A program made the position numbers and the translations under genes. Shown piece by piece: positions 4,854-5,451 of a stretch of DNA of 5,451 bases. The DNA comes from Pseudomonadota bacterium (lineage in GTDB: Bacteria; Pseudomonadota; Alphaproteobacteria; Rhizobiales; Hyphomicrobiaceae). How positions within the stretch are numbered: position 1 is the first letter of the stretch; each line of letters begins with the position of its first letter. The notes below the pieces were generated by a model. The model was not told the DNA's origin and did not search any database. It worked only from the letters and a program-made list of their open reading frames with translations. The DNA lies in assembly GCA_003242645.1 (NCBI GenBank), contig QGVC01000241.1:1-5451 (forward strand). The letters are read 5' to 3'.

Positions 4854-5357
4854 ATGACCGCGAGCAGCGCCGAGGCTCCGAAAGTCGGAATCATCATGGG
4901 CAGCCAGTCCGACTGGCCGACCATGCGCCGCGCTGCCGAGGCGCTAGAGCGGCTCGGGGTGCCATTCGAGGCAAAGATCGTTTCTGCGCACCGCACCCCG
5001 GAACGCTTGTACTCTTACGCGAAGTCGGCGAAGGCGCGGGGTCTTAAGGTGATCATCGCCGGAGCGGGCGGAGCAGCGCATTTGCCCGGAATGGTCGCCT
5101 CCCTCACGACGTTGCCGGTGCTCGGCGTGCCCATAGAGAGTCGCGCGCTCAAGGGGCAGGACAGCCTCTACTCCATCGTGCAGATGCCCGCCGGTGTTCC
5201 GGTTGGCACCCTGGCGATCGGCGCTGCGGGGGCCGAGAATGCTGGATTGCTGGCAGCCCAGATCCTGGCGCTCGAGGATCCTGACTTGGCGGCCCGGGTA
5301 GAGGAGCATCGCGCCCGCCAGACAGCGGCAGTGGCCGAGGCACCGGAAGATGAGTGA
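4854..5357 (+). CDS. purE: N5-carboxyaminoimidazole ribonucleotide mutase (PurE, class I)
   Basis: Cytoplasmic enzyme of de novo purine synthesis that moves the carboxyl group of N5-CAIR to carbon 4, giving CAIR. From ATG 4854 it has 167 residues, normal for class I PurE. Active-site blocks are intact: GSQSDW (16-21), SAHRTP (44-49) with the conserved His 46, [12 protein letters not shown] (69-80), LPVLGVPI (87-94) and [14 protein letters not shown] (110-123). The last 25 residues are a charged tail after the core. An upstream in-frame GTG at 4833 would add seven residues, but neither start has a strong ribosome site. ATG 4854 begins closer to the conserved core and is preferred. purK overlaps its end by 8 bases, as expected because PurK makes the PurE substrate. 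Class I is also supported by the presence of purK. Confidence 0.96.
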   Translation: MTASSAEAPKVGIIMGSQSDWPTMRRAAEALERLGVPFEAKIVSAHRTPERLYSYAKSAKARGLKVIIAGAGGAAHLPGMVASLTTLPVLGVPIESRALKGQDSLYSIVQMPAGVPVGTLAIGAAGAENAGLLAAQILALEDPDLAARVEEHRARQTAAVAEAPEDE

Positions 5358-5451
5358 GGGGGCCGTCGGCGGGCAGCCGCTGCCGCCGGGGAGCACGATC
5401 GGCATTCTCGGTGGCGGGCAGCTTGGGCGCATGCTGGCGGAGCCGCGCGCA
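5350..5451 (+). CDS. purK: PurK, N5-carboxyaminoimidazole ribonucleotide synthase (N-terminal fragment, runs off the window)
   Basis: The first 34 codons of the ATP-grasp enzyme that carboxylates AIR with bicarbonate and ATP to give N5-CAIR, the PurE substrate. The start ATG 5350 lies inside the purE end, with GAGG at 5337-5340 nine bases upstream, implying translational coupling. After a loose 16-residue lead the diagnostic nucleotide-binding loop appears: [15 protein letters not shown] (16-30). The final codons read EPRA, where family members normally continue with a short Ala-rich helix. A missing G near 5442 would restore an A-E-A-A-R reading. It is therefore either a real variant, a frameshift or an error at the sequence edge. 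Identity is firm despite the small fragment. Confidence 0.93.
   Translation, partial: MSEGAVGGQPLPPGSTIGILGGGQLGRMLAEPRA

Noticed and set aside
1..5451. Mobile element, CRISPR array, phage or defence system
   Set aside because: No transposase or integrase, no regularly spaced repeats, and no defence-type domains are present; the genes are transport and core metabolism.

Overview
The window comes from a GC-rich genome, most likely an alphaproteobacterium of the Hyphomicrobiales (Bradyrhizobium/Rhodopseudomonas-like). I base this on two short YdcH-family (DUF465) genes next to purE-purK, a TctC/TctB/TctA-type uptake operon, and codon use rich in G/C at third positions. The assignment is inferred from gene content; no 16S or other phylogenetic marker is present.

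Left half (1-3927): a divergent transport and metabolism cluster. On the minus strand, transcribed in the order tctC (2043-1093), tctB (1096-617), tctA (615 to beyond base 1), lies a tripartite tricarboxylate transporter (TTT): a periplasmic binding protein, a small membrane subunit and a large membrane subunit. The genes are tightly packed (a 4-base ATGA overlap, then a 1-base gap). Divergent from it on the plus strand are an L-aspartate dehydrogenase-like enzyme (nadX family, best start 2144) and an EamA/DMT-family ten-helix transporter (best start 3040). The roughly 100 bases between the divergent genes hold a perfect 6-bp-arm palindrome, TGTGTT-N9-AACACA, which overlaps plausible -10 elements for both directions. 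A single regulator binding there could control import, oxidation and export together. The transported compound cannot be read from the sequence; an amino or carboxylic acid related to aspartate is the simplest guess.

Middle (3928-4537): EamA and a 57-residue YdcH-like gene (4307-4134, minus) converge on a 206-bp spacer that has no convincing gene but several hairpins. The minus-strand ydcH-like gene is divergent from a second one (4538-4744, plus). The 230 bp between them carry an inverted repeat, two strong hairpins and a good sigma70-like promoter.

Right end (4538-5451): the second YdcH-like gene, then purE (N5-carboxyaminoimidazole ribonucleotide mutase) and the first 34 codons of purK, which overlaps purE by 8 bases. 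PurK and PurE catalyse consecutive steps of de novo purine synthesis. The last few codons of the purK fragment depart from the family consensus in a way that a single missing G would explain.

I found no mobile element, CRISPR array, tRNA or rRNA. Most of the content is conventional. The best leads are the shared operator-like palindrome, the transporter/dehydrogenase/exporter grouping, and the two structured non-coding spacers around the YdcH pair.
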